From: Acholoe squamosa
Taxonomy: Eukaryota; Annelida; Polychaeta; Phyllodocida; Polynoidae
Assembly: GCA_949317995.1 (NCBI GenBank)
Contig: OX439047.1
Location: 46,873,505-46,937,504, forward strand
DNA length: 64,000 nucleotides
Direction: 5' to 3'
A program made the translations under genes and the position numbers. The first letter of the stretch is position 1, and every line of letters begins with the position of its first letter. A model generated the notes under the pieces. It did no database searches. It worked only from the letters and a program-made list of their open reading frames with translations, and was not told the DNA's origin. Below, piece by piece: positions 10,610-22,702 of this stretch.

Positions 10610-13157
10610 TGCCAAGGTAGCAAGGTGAGGACATTTCCATTCTGAGTTACCATTATACCAATTATAATAGTTCAATATTTTTCTCAATGTTGTTTTGATT
10701 TTTTGTCAAGGTTCTTCTGAAACCATGAAATGGAATCAAGCTGTTAAGGATGTTTACGTTTTAACCGGGAAATGGTGCTAAATCAAAGTTCAGAATTTGG
10801 ATATAGATGTAAAATGCATTCAATTTTGACAGTTCTTTTCACACTCATGCATTCCCATAGAATTACAGACATCCTTTTTAGAGGACTTCAAGATGTACTT
10901 GCAAACCTCAATGACAGAATTAGGCCACCCACTCCCTTTCTTAAATTTTCATCTCTTGTATTGAATAACATCTTAACCTCTATTGCCAAATTGATGGCTG
11001 CCTTGACCTGTCTGTTACCTTTATTGGTCCTTGTGTTTTACTAGAACTCTAAACTCATACTATTATTGTACTGGGCTTATTTGTGTTCATCCTTTGCACC
11101 TTAGTTGAACTCAATTACTTATATAGGCCTACTCGTAAACTGTTAAGCCGAGTTGAATGTTCATAGACTATAGGGTTTAACTACCCAATTATCTACCTCG
11201 TTTTTGATTCATAATTATAAACAGTTTATCATCGGCAGGCACTGTACTGTTCATATCAAAAGTATGTTTCACCCTGTCAGATGATGAGATTTTTCATATA
11301 TTATTTCTTTCTTTTTTTTTCTTATCAGCAGACATCATTTCCAAGTCTAATAACACTAGGGCTGGCCTAGGCATCCCTGCGATCAATCAAACGTCTCTTA
11401 TACCCCTCCCTCTATCTACAGATTGCCTGCAGAGGGCTTGCCGCTTGGTCCTGAAGAGGGACTTCATACGGCCCATTAGTAGTCACACAGGCCTCAGCAG
11501 TGAGCACGACGCACAGCCAGCAGTTTAATGAGCCAAGCTAGAGATCGACAACAAGCCACGATTAGGCTAACGAAGAGTTGTTGTCAGCTGGTTGTGTTGC
11601 ATGAGAGTGGTGAAAATGAAGATATGGTGTAAATAGGGTTTTAAGCCAAGTAGTTTATCATAATTATTGACGCAATCTGCCATGGTTCTAAATGATGCAG
11701 GGGGATTGCTGTTGCTGGAGATGAGAAATATGGCTGTATCAACCCCCTAGGGCCGTATTCAACACACAGATGGGGACACACGATGTCTGTCCCTGCTCCG
11801 TTCTGTGCATTGATCAAATTTCGAGTTGTACTTTCATGCAGTTTCCTCTGGTTATTCACAAGAGGGAGTGGGACACCTAATCGATGCATCATGCTGATTC
11901 CTAATGAGCATGACTAATAACTCTATGATGCCTTATAGCATTGATGTATCTACCAGGAGGGAATGTTCACTAAAAGAGCCTTGAAGTGTTACACTTATAC
12001 AGGACAGAAATATGAAAATGAGAAGGTCATCAAGATAAGTAGACCATGTCAAATATTGTCGTTAATTCTGATCATCATATATTCAACTGCTGACAGTGAG
12101 GCCCTGGCGGGTCGCCTGTGCTCTGATACTGATTAATAGAATGGCCGATCACCAAAGTTCGTTTTATTAAAATCTATCAATAACCCGACTTTACAGTTGT
12201 CCTTTCTGAGAATACCTTTGTAGTCTGATCAAAGTATATCTATTTTATTCTCACATATAGGAAGTTCTCATTGGATCATTTCTCAAAGTAATTGCAGTTT
12301 CAATTCTTTTGAGTCGTCTTTGAACTTGTTCTTCCTTTGGCCATGAGCCTTTCACTAATTGTAATGCCATTGAGCTGCTCTGTGATCTCTGTGTCTGGAG
12401 CTTCTCTGGTTAGATTTACTGAAAGTAATGAGCTGTCTTTCATGTGGAATCACATTATGGCCATAGTCGTCAATGGGGTCAGAATCTCTTTTACATACGC
12501 TGAAGGGTTCGTGTTAACGGATTTTCAAATGTCCCTGAAGAGTGATTTTTTTTTCCTTCTGCTCACTATGCGGCAGTTGCTCCTTTATTCTCTGTGTCAT
12601 TAAACAACTAACCCTTCAAGGGTTAGGCCTATATAATATCATTATTCCCCTTGTCTTTGATGATAAGTGTATAAATGCTGCGTTTTTATATCCGTTGTTT
12701 TTTCTGCTCATATTTATAGGGAATTACTATAACAGGCTTAATCCAAATGTAAAGCCATGTGAAGGGAAGAGGTGAACGCCTTCTTAGGAAGAATCATTTT
12801 GGGTAAACACATGCAAACCATGTTTATTCCTGTATGGCAAGTCCCGTTTTGGTTTCTTTTTTCATGGTTCAGAATAGTTTCAACTAAATGACCCTCCATT
12901 GACCATTCAAAGACACGATATGATGTCCTTTTTTCAAGTTCGCACATATATATTTGTTATTGAGATACTATGTTGTATGTCACCTATTGTCAATATTAAG
13001 TATACTTAGAAGGGATCAGCCACCCCCCCCCCACCCACCCCAAAAATATAAAATAAAAGGCTCGCATGGTGCACTATGGAACCCTTAGTGTTGACGCAAT
13101 ACACATTCCATTTTTGTCAGCACTAGATTGTAGCAGTAAACCTGCATCTATTCTATG
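10610..13157. other. Intergenic, no gene seen
   Basis: Short open frames (10772-11044 and 12337-12603, forward) are hydrophobic by base composition and match no family. No RNA gene or strong repeat was recognised. A C-rich tract lies at 13022-13042. Confidence 0.55.
13022..13042. repeat. C-rich low-complexity tract
   Basis: A run of C followed by CACCCACCCC and then A-rich sequence. Confidence 0.8.
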
Positions 13158-13460
13158 TTGTTCTTGGGATATAATTTATCCCCCACAGTGTTTAAGTATT
13201 CATGAGGCCAGCCATTCCTTATAACAATTATAGAGCATCAATGCCAGGCCTTTTTAAAGTGCAATTCACAATAACATTACCAATCACTTTATTGCCACCC
13301 GTTACCCTTCCAAAAAGGCTGTATGGAATCTTGTCACTTCCGATCCCGGTGCATTGAAATACCGATATATACATGTACATAAAAAGATTTTAGTTTTCTT
13401 TCTTATGCTGTTTGAAACTTCTCCCTCTCCCCTTGTTGTTCTCAATAATCTTTGGTTATT
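13158..13460 (+). repeat. Diverged dispersed repeat, copy 2 of 2
   Basis: Partner of 8270-8580, same orientation and same order of shared blocks, about 4.9 kb away. It indicates an old local duplication or an unnamed interspersed repeat. Confidence 0.6.
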
Positions 13461-14682
13461 TTATAGGCTATAACCACAGAAAGGCAGGATAATTGTCAGC
13501 TAGTACTTATTTGGATATGATATTTAGTGAAAAGGGGTTGGATGGCTGCAGTCCCGATACACATCAAATGTTATAATGGCATGAAGTAAGAAGAATATCA
13601 ATTCACTTATACTCTTTATGATTGTTGGATTCGTTGTTCTGACCAAGTCATTTCCCTTGTTGAGCAAATTAGCCGGTATGTATACATAACTAATACTGCT
13701 AGAGGTCTTGTCCCACAGAAGCGAAATTTATTGTGATAGAGTTATTGCATGCAGCATGGCAAAATTTCAGCAATATACAGTGAATTCCTCTCCATGAAAC
13801 ATGATAGAAGTGGGGGGGGGGAGAAGAACCTAGATTATTAACTTCAACCTCGAATCCAACTATAGAAAAGATATTAATTTTGTTTTCTATTTGTTTTCTT
13901 CGTTTAGCAGCATTAAGAGTATGTAGTTAGTTTGTTGTTCGTCGCCCTCTAGGTCCTAACTATGCTAACTATGTCCCGCCTCCTCCCTGATTAACTAAGT
14001 GTTCTGCCGGGTCTTATCATTATCCATACATCAGACTTTTCAATCATCCCATTTTTACCATGAGTCGAGCGAATTTCACCCAAAGACATCCACTGTAATG
14101 CATAGGAAAGTTGATTTGTCCCGTAGGAATAACAGGTGATATGATGATATTGTTACTGGAATTGCTATAGTGATAAACTGATTAGAAAGCGAACTACAGT
14201 TGATTGTAGATATCTGAGCTGCTCCAAAATCCCTCTGACAGCTACAATCCCTAACTAAAGCACTCTCTCCACTTCGAACTTTTGGTGGAGAAGTGTTCTC
14301 ATCTAGTGTTTGACAGTCACACTACAGAAATCTATTGCCCTAAACAGAGATTCCCTAATCATGGGATGAATGCGTAAATCAGTGAATAGAGGTGGTGGGG
14401 ATCCAGCAATGGTATTTCATTTCCTGACTTTCCTGACGGAGGATTTCATGGGTGTTTGATTTCTGCAAGTAAAAACAGTACCCTATTACCATATACATGT
14501 ATGACTCTGGGAGGACCCTGGTTATTTTCCCTAGTTAAGAAACAGGTCAACCAGGGAAACTTCTGTGCGTAAATGAATATATTTGGAGTAGCAAAGAACA
14601 ACAATGGAATACTGAAGAATAATACTTCAACTTTCACTGCCATTAGATCGTGGCATCATACAAAGGTCATGTGATTAAAAAC
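13461..14682. other. Intergenic, nothing recognised
   Basis: Includes a short G run near 13813. No coding or structural signal that I can support. Confidence 0.5.
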
Positions 14683-14824
14683 ATATGGTGTAGAAAATAG
14701 TCGACTTATGGTATGAGGTCGGAAATATGTGAATCTACCCTAATGTCCAGAGATATATGATGTAGAAAATAATCGACTTATGGTATGAGGTCGGAAATAT
14801 GTGAATCTACCCTATATTGTCCAG
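14683..14824 (+). repeat. Two-copy tandem repeat, unit about 71 bp
   Basis: Both units contain GTAGAAAATA, TCGACTTATGGTATGAGG and AATATGTGAATCTACCCTA, with few differences, so the duplication is recent compared with its surroundings. Confidence 0.85.
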
Positions 14825-15725
14825 ACTGAAAGCTGAATAAAAGGTTCCACACTTATGTTATGTTCCATTTCTCCTTTCTCAGTGTGAATTTCCATCCATG
14901 CCAGCCAATGCCTTATACAAATAAGTATATTTCTTTTGAAATAGCTTAAAACCATCCAGGACTTGTATGTTTCCTGCACTTTAATCAAGTTACGAATCTG
15001 TCTTACACCCTTGTCATTAAATATTTGTAAAGAGAATCATAATTATAGTTTATGATTGTTAAACACGGTGGCATGTGTCTGGCTCCTTGCCTGTCATGAT
15101 AAAAGTAAAATTACTCCTATTGTGTTAGACGCAGTAACCGTCAGGTGCACTATAAAATGTTATGCTGATAACTACACTTGTGTATTTTATGGACAGAGGA
15201 CTCTTAGGACTTGTGAAATCTTAAGTCTATTCCGTAAAAGTGATACATGTTTAAGGGGTTATACTTGAAATTCGCCAACAAATACTTTGCAAATGGAATG
15301 TTCATTTATCATGACAAAATATAGGATGTGAAGGACAGATAGAAGGAGGAGGATGTGAAGGAGAGTGTCGTAGCCTCAATACTTCAGCAAAGGACTGATG
15401 CAGCTCCTTTGAACTAACTAAGACATATGCAGCTACTCTTTGTACTGGGCTCGTTCCAATAACCTTAATATGCTGGAATCGAATTTGCATGTCAATATAT
15501 TAGCATTCATTTGTGATACAAAGAACAAATGTCCTAACAATAACCCTAACCAATCCTATAGAAAGCATATTTACTTGATTTAATGATGTGAGATAAGAGC
15601 TGCCGCTACGGGCATAATTCTATTTTGTACCCTGCATGCCTCTTTCATTGATTTTCACAAATACATTACTGTCAAACAGAAACATAAAAGCGGTCAATGA
15701 TGTGTTTCCTTGCCCAAATGCCAGG
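14825..15725. other. Intergenic, nothing recognised
   Basis: No supported gene. Short open frames on both strands lack motifs. Confidence 0.5.
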
Positions 15726-15922
15726 GCTCCACTAGGCGTCACGGGGTGGCAGCATCACAGGTGGCACAGGTTTTCAGTGGATTGGGGTACCCTTTCTGTC
15801 TGTCAATGCCGGACATTGACGCGAAACGCTGAGTTCCTGCATTGACAGACAGAAAGGATACTCCAATTCAAGGAAAACCTGTGCCGCCTGTGATGCTGCC
15901 ACCCCGTGCCGCCTAGTGGAGC
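15726..15922. mobile_element. Hairpin MITE-like element (same family as 8699-9040)
   Basis: Nearly perfect palindrome with arms of about 85 bp (15726-15810 and 15838-15922) around a short centre. Outer ends are GCTCCACTAGGCG and CGCCTAGTGGAGC. It shares GATGCTGCCACC, TGTCAATGC and ACATTGACGC with the 8.7 kb element. Non-coding, and would fold into a long stem as single-stranded DNA or RNA. Confidence 0.85.
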
Positions 15923-16059
15923 TTGGGCTTATAAATAGCAAATCATGATATTACTGTGACCTGACTGTTTCCTTCCATACAAGCTCCATATCCCTTTAAT
16001 TATTTCAGAATTGTGATATTCTTCCCTTCCCATTCCTCTTTGTCACAAGTACAATACTA

Positions 16060-16364
16060 CACTGTAAAAACAGTGTTTAGGGATTGAACACCAGTGTTTA
16101 AGACTTAAACACTTGTTTAAACACTTATTTGTCCCACTTTTCTAAACGCTTCTTTTGTGCTAAACGTGTTTAATTTTAAATGCGTTTAACTACAAAGTGT
16201 TTAACCAAGTGTTTAAATGCTAAACACTTAAAAACTTCAGTGTTTAGATGTTTAAGTACAAGTGTGCAAAAGCTAAACACCTAAACACTTCAAGTGTTTA
16301 GGTGTTTAAATGCGGGTGTTGAGAAAATTTGGTGTGTATCTTAAAACACCTTTTTTGCAAACTG
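16060..16364. mobile_element. TGTTTA/TAAACA-rich element with a CACTGTAAAAA end
   Basis: The left end reads TA then CACTGTAAAAACAGTGTTTAG. The interior is built from alternating GTGTTTAAA and TTTAAACAC words that pair with one another. The right end, near AAAACACCTTTTTTGCA, resembles the reverse complement of the left end of the 53141-54380 element but has decayed. Non-autonomous DNA transposon of the same terminal type. Confidence 0.65.
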
Positions 16365-19026
16365 TCCACCTGAAGAGTGAGATTAAGGAAGCTGAGTAAT
16401 GAGATGATTATAGATAGTCACAGGCAAATTACATCTCATACATAGGTATACATTGAATGATCAGCAGTGACAAGTATGAATCATATTCTTACATTAGTGA
16501 TACATCGTGAACACTTCTGCTTTTTAGACTGTTCATCCATGTATTGTTCAGTTCCTGTACATTATCACTAAATTTCATTAGCCCAAGCTACATATGGACC
16601 CTGTACTTACGCATAGAAATAGTAAAAGTCAACCTTAATAACCTAGAAGGAGGAGCACCGGAGGCAGTTCCTCCACCACCTGATCCTACTGGCTTCCTAT
16701 TGTAGCCTTTAATCAGATGGCATGAGACTGGAGCTGGGGGAGGCAGCCAGATCCAGGCCACACCGGGCCAACAGTGGAGCCTTGCTAGAAGGTGGGCAAG
16801 TTGGCTGAGGATCAACATTTGCTGTTAGATGCTTGCCCTAGCCACGCCCCATCCCCGCCCACTAAACACGCTAAAACCTTCATCCTGTGCTACACTGTAG
16901 AGTACGTACTGTCGCACCATGGTCAACCGTGTGTGCTCAATATGGGGTCGGTTTTTGTATATGAAGCAGAATAATTACACCTTCTTATAAGGAAAGATAT
17001 GAAAGTTTCAAGCACAATGAGACACCTGGACCTTTACCAGCGATATATTTATTTGGTAGGAGGCGCTGCATTGTTTCTGAAATGATTAAAATTAATCGTC
17101 CTCAATAATGTCTAATCCTACAGATGGTCATTTTTAAATCAATTACCGCTAAGCTCAACTTATAAGCCACGTCCACATATAAGCTGCACCCTGAATTGTC
17201 ACCTTTGCTGTAATTTGCAGCTTGTGCCAGATAGGCGTGCCAATCCTTACTTTAGTCTATTATCTATATAGGTAAATCCCCACGTATCATAAGCTGTATC
17301 CTGAGTTGATGAGTTTGCTATCAGCCGCTGCAGCCAGCACCTGAAGTGGCTCATAAGTCATGGTTAATACATAGGGATTTACGGTTGTAGAGTGTATGAC
17401 ATGTACAGCTGAGCTGGCAGTGTTAATTGCTAAACAAGTATACGTATGAAAGAATGTAAATAAGGCAAATTGCATATCAACATTTTTAACTCTCCTGCTC
17501 CGAGGGCGAAGGCAGAGGAGCAAGACCTTTGAGTCGGTAACGACAATGATAACCAAGGCATGATGCTACCACCATAAAATAACACGACATAGAGTTGGTA
17601 TAGTAGGTATCCACATACCGAGGCTGCTGCAGCTTCATCCCAACTATAAACACACCCCACAGTGATCAGGAAGCCTCTCACTGAGAGCTGATCTAGGAGA
17701 CACCCAGCTCATCTGCCGAGTTGGTGTTTCATCCTGCCAAACACTGAGGCATGAGGTGGATCCATTATTCAAACTATCTTTACTACAGCTCACTCACACA
17801 CAGAACTGCCCACCAGTTCTAGCACCCCCATGCCACACATACATTGTATTATAAGGCACACATTTTCATATGTGGTAGATAAACGCCGAGTTGGCCACTG
17901 TAGTCACTATATCAACAATAGTCTCATATGGGATAATTACAATTGATACCAGAAGCAATAGGTCTTGCATAATAGCGTCTGCAAGTACCCACGTTTGACT
18001 TGATTTAATCATGACCAACTAGCCTTTTTGTCAGAAATCCAAATCCTTGAATTTGGATTCTGAATATTTAGATTTTTCTCGAATAAAACAAAATCGGCTC
18101 TAGGCTTAGATAGAGAAAATTTATAAAGCACATGCGAAAACATAACGGAAACAAGCTGGCTGACTTCTCCTAGCCATTAGTCACCAAAGAAATCTCATGA
18201 AAGACATGCACACGAGCAGACGTCTTTGGATGAACCTACCCTAATTTCAGGTAGTAGAAAATCCTCAAATTCAAAGGCAAATTCGTAAACGCCGACGAGC
18301 GCCTGCAAGCTGAATCCAACTCACCAATCCTATTTTCCCTTTTTGAGTGAAGCTGGAAACTAGGGACCATGACGGATGGGAATTCGAGGAGCTATTGAGA
18401 CATGAAGTCTCATCCTTAATTTGGTAACTGAGCTAGGTCAAACATATATACATTGCTTGTATGCAATTGCATTCATAGCAAGGGGATTGTTACCAGCTAC
18501 GTTCGTACCTATAATATTGTGTACCTTCACGCAGGGAGCTACAATAGGTAGAATGGCATCTGAAACTTATGGCATGGGTTCTACAATCACTACCTTAATA
18601 CTTTGTATCCAATGTGCGGCTTATGCACAAAGATAAGCCCTTTCTTGGCTTGAACATGGTGCACCTAAAATCAGGCGCTTGAACAGGGCTTAAAATTGGG
18701 CCTAACTACATGCGCTTTATATCTTCTCATCCAACGCAAGGTGCGCCTTATATGTGAGGTATTGAATACAATAGTTACCATCACTCTCCCGGGTAGTGAC
18801 TCCTAACCTCGTCTCTGCCCAAACCTACCGGACTACTTTCCTTATGTCACATGCTAAGCAACACATACGGCACTCGCTTTCACAGCAGATATGGCTATAT
18901 TAGACTGTAATTGGCTTGGAGATCACTACCGTGGCAGACAATCTGTCAAAAGTTTGTTTCGTTTCTCTCTTGACTATGGAAGGCCATCCCCGTCATTAAA
19001 CAACCAACCGTATGACAATTAAACTG
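16365..19026. other. Intergenic, no gene seen
   Basis: Scattered open frames under 90 codons, none with recognisable motifs or splice-consistent extension. No strong repeat found. Confidence 0.5.
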
Positions 19027-19350
19027 GGACAAATTGCATCCCTCCTCCAATCATCTCTCTCCCTTCCTTCCCACAATTTGTGCAAATTTGTGGCATGCAA
19101 ATAGGTCCACCACACTATTAGCCTATCATAAACCTCCTCTCATACACCTGCCAGGGCGCCACATTTGACTCTGTGCTTTGTATTGTTGACAGCCAGAGTC
19201 TAAGGGCCAGATCTACATCATTTTTTTTACAGAAATTTGATGAATCATTCTAGATCTATTCCACGTTAGCTTTTGTAGGCCTACGGGCATGCGGTCTCCC
19301 TAGTCCCGGGAGCATCAGCGGCCAAGAGACCGGGCGAGTACCAGTAGGCC
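19027..19350 (+). repeat. Large inverted repeat, left arm
   Basis: Reverse complement of 20057-20380 over about 324 bp with few differences. Shared words include GGACAAATTGCATCC, GACTCTGTGCTTTGTATTGT and GGGCATGCGGTCTCCCTAGT. The arms are separated by 706 bp. Confidence 0.9.
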
Positions 19351-20056
19351 TAGTTACTAAGTTGGTTTTAGGGCGTAGAATGCTGTCAAAAAGTCGCGGA
19401 AATGCGTTTTTGTTTCCTCTGACCATAGGTTTGGCAGTATTGATGTCAAAGTGTTTACCGGTACTTCTATTTATATTTTGCATCAATATAATCTTACCCG
19501 TACATCCATCTGACCCTGCCCGTCTAACACCTACATCTATCAGACCCTCCCACTTTAATACCAGTAGGCCTACATCCATTGAACACTCCCCGCCTAACCC
19601 GAACATCCACCCAACACTTCCTGCCTAACCCGAACATCCACCCAACAAGAATCGATTCAAGAGTTAAGGGGAGGGGGACATAAGAAAATCAGACCCCTCC
19701 TGATCTGCAGGCTGGGACTGGATCAGGCTGATGGGAGTCTAAAAAAATTTGGAGCTTCTAAGGGAGTGATCATCATCTAACAACTTAGTGACGAAAATCA
19801 TGCGCAAATGTGCCCTTTTAATAATAAATGCGCAAGGTTTTCCACTGAAAGTGAAAACAGGTGAAATTATTTTGACCCCCCATCAGAGGGGTTGAAAAAT
19901 TCTACCTGGGGGGGCTGGTGGGTTTGAGGGGCGCGTAAAAAATTCAGACACCTTCTGAGGGGGGCTAAAAAGATTTGACAACTCTTGAGGGGGGGACTAA
20001 AAAAATATACCCTCTTTTTAGCAAAAAAGCCAGTGCGCAACTATAGATCAAAGAGG
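19351..20056. other. Spacer of the large inverted repeat
   Basis: Holds degenerate tandem copies of a CCTAACCCGAACATCCACCC-type unit around 19500-19650 and G-rich plus A-rich decayed repeats (GGGGGGCTAAAAA) around 19860-20010. No coding region recognised. Confidence 0.6.
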
Positions 20057-20380
20057 GGCCTACTGGTACTCGCCCGGTCTCTTGGCTGCCAATGCTCCTG
20101 GGACTAGGGAGACCGCATGCCCATAGGCCTACAAAAGTTTACATGGAATAGATCTAGAATGATTCATCAAATTTCTGTAAACAAAATTATGTAGATCTAG
20201 CCCTTAGACTCTGGCTGTCAACAATACAAAGCACAGAGTCAAATGTGGCGCCCTGGCAGGTGTCTGAGAGGAGGTGTATGATAGGCTAATAGTGTGGTGG
20301 ACGTATTTGCATGCCACAAATTTGCACAAATTGTGGGAAGGAAGGGAGAGAGATGATTGGAGGAGGGATGCAATTTGTCC
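20057..20380 (-). repeat. Large inverted repeat, right arm
   Basis: Partner of 19027-19350. Similarity ends sharply at GGCCTACTGG on the inner side and at GGATGCAATTTGTCC on the outer side. Confidence 0.9.
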
Positions 20381-21662
20381 TAGTTGCTTACAGTTCGTGT
20401 ACATGTGCGTTCTGTTTACTATATGCCGCACAGCTTTGTCAACTGCATACACCGCAAAATATAGTCCTCCCGAGACGCCACACTTAGATCGGTTATCTTT
20501 AGCCTTTGAATTCAATGTTTTCTTTAACTCATCTTTTTCTTCATCGTTTCAAATGATATCTGACATCATTTATTTAGATATCAATTCCCATGCATAATGG
20601 ACAGATTTGGTCCCTAGTCCAGTGATGAGGAAGGTTCGCTCAGAGATACAGTGAGTGCCCGGCGCAAAATATCTGCCGACCGCAGATTGAGTTACCATAT
20701 CAGCTGTTGCATCTGTTGGAGAACCACTGTGCAGATTGTATAGATGGGGGCTTCCAAACAGCATGTTTAGGCCACTGAACATGCAATGTTGCACTTTCAA
20801 GGTCTCACTTGTATACGAGGGAGTATCGAATTGCCATAATGTAATTCAGGAGTAGCCTATAATCATAGGAGCTCGGCAGTTCCTACAGCTGTAGCATTGT
20901 ATTGCTGACCCTTTTTGCTATGAAACAAAACTTTGGTATAACTCTTTTGAGGAAATTCAGGAGATTTTGATTCATAAAATATTATTTTCTCTTTTCAATT
21001 ATCATATTTTACGATAATATTGTAGGATACTACATATTATTAAAAAAGTATACAGGATACGTATTTCGGCGAAATCTCATAATGGGCGTATTATTTGGTT
21101 GAATTGGGTGTCAACATCATTTTGAGTCGTGTCTGAGATGTATTATGGTGTTTCCAAAGATTCTAAGATGGACTTTCTGTATGGGGATGAAGGAGCTTTT
21201 TGTGAATGTTTCATGTCGCAGAACCCATTGAGTCCTGTTCATGGGCTTAACACTAGGTGGTGTCCTCATCCAAATAGGATTAGTATGAATGGATGTTCTC
21301 TAAACGATGGAGGGTGGCACTGTCGCAGTCGAGCTGCCTAAATGTGGTATCGATAAGGAGGAAGGCAAGGGCATTATCTCTAAACGATGTCTTTTGAATC
21401 AAAGACGACCTACCAACGATAAAATAGCTGAGCATCCAGACATGCAATTTTGGTGAATTGCTGTTTAACTGACCCAACATGATAGAAGGGCTAGATATAC
21501 ATCAAATATTTAAATTGACATAATCTGTCATCGTTAATATCAAACAGCAGCGAAAAGGGTACGCCTCAAGGTTAGGGAATGTCATCTAAGTGTGTTAGGG
21601 GTGATCGGAGAGGAATGTGAGGCACTCCATGGTAGCAGTGGGTTCCATTCCCATACGGCTGT
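20381..21662. other. Intergenic, no gene seen
   Basis: A stretch near 21200-21290 (CAGAACCCATTGAGTCCTG onward) resembles segments near 24390, 31090 and 32780, so it may be a fragment of the duplicated unit described next. Confidence 0.5.
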
Positions 21663-21956
21663 TCTGGGGTCCTCTCTTCCTTCAGCAGAAAGAGCTATCA
21701 TGTCAGGAGGAGGTGGGCAGTTCAGAGGATCAGTCTAATCAAACAACAACTGACCCCTTGATCCATCAAGTCTCCTGTAGAACCCACGAGTGCCTTCCAC
21801 TCAGGGCTCAGACACAGCTCACTGACTGCAGTGTCCTCTTCATGTGGTTGTTGATACACTCAGCAGGGCATGTGCTATGTGTCAAAATGGATGAGTCAAT
21901 GCACATATGTATAGGGAAATCTACTTGGGGATGACCGGTTTCTATACCTGCAGTCT

Positions 21957-22702
21957 AGAGCTTAATTCAAAACATCCTGGGATCACGACCCCAGCGATCT
22001 TAGGAATAAATCAGCCTTATCCTATTAAGCGATCTTAAGAGTTGACTGGGTTCACATATCCTAGCCAGCACTAAGATCGCATCGATCTTAGCCTCAGCCC
22101 TCCTACACTATTCCAAAAAGAACTGATTAGGCACAGGGGTAAGAGTCCCAAAATAAAGGAATAGCTGTGGAGTCACTCTTCTTCACAAGAGTGCTTATAC
22201 CATCGTTCCCCGTCCCCATATGGGCTAACAAAAGAGCACAGGGTGCAGTTGACCCCCGTACAGTATTCAAGAGTTGTTCCCATGAATGTATGATTTATGC
22301 TTGCCTATTAGAAGCATTGTGCCCTCCCCCAGGACAAAGAGAGAGAAGTAAAGAATTACCTTACAGTGCACTTAACGCATAAGTAGCCCTAAGAGCCCTC
22401 AAGGACACTCAGCAAACGTCCTCCCTCCCTTCTTTATGTATGCAGCAGGCTATTCACTCTTTCGATCAGGAGTGTTCCCTGTAAGTGCTCTTGTACTCAG
22501 GTGAAACCACTATGCATTTCTTTCACTAAGATCACAGTGATCTTAGTGGTGGAAATGGAATAGTGAAGTGATCCCAAGACTAGCTATTCTGGACAGGCCT
22601 GCAACCACTGCATAACATAGGGTAGACCAGTCAGGTCTTATGATATGTGCCTACACTAAGATCGCTGGGGTCAGGATCCCAGGATGTTTTGAATTAAGCT
22701 CC
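21957..22702 (+). mobile_element. 745-bp TIR family, copy 2
   Basis: Ends GAGCTTAATTCAAAACATCC and its inverse. It aligns end to end with copy 3 in the same orientation and with copy 1 in reverse. Unit B of the duplication has no such element at the equivalent place (near 29580), so this insertion probably came after the duplication. Confidence 0.87.

Noticed and set aside
12337-12775. Hydrophobic forward frames that look membrane-like
   Set aside because: T-rich DNA gives hydrophobic residues in this frame; no topology or family pattern.
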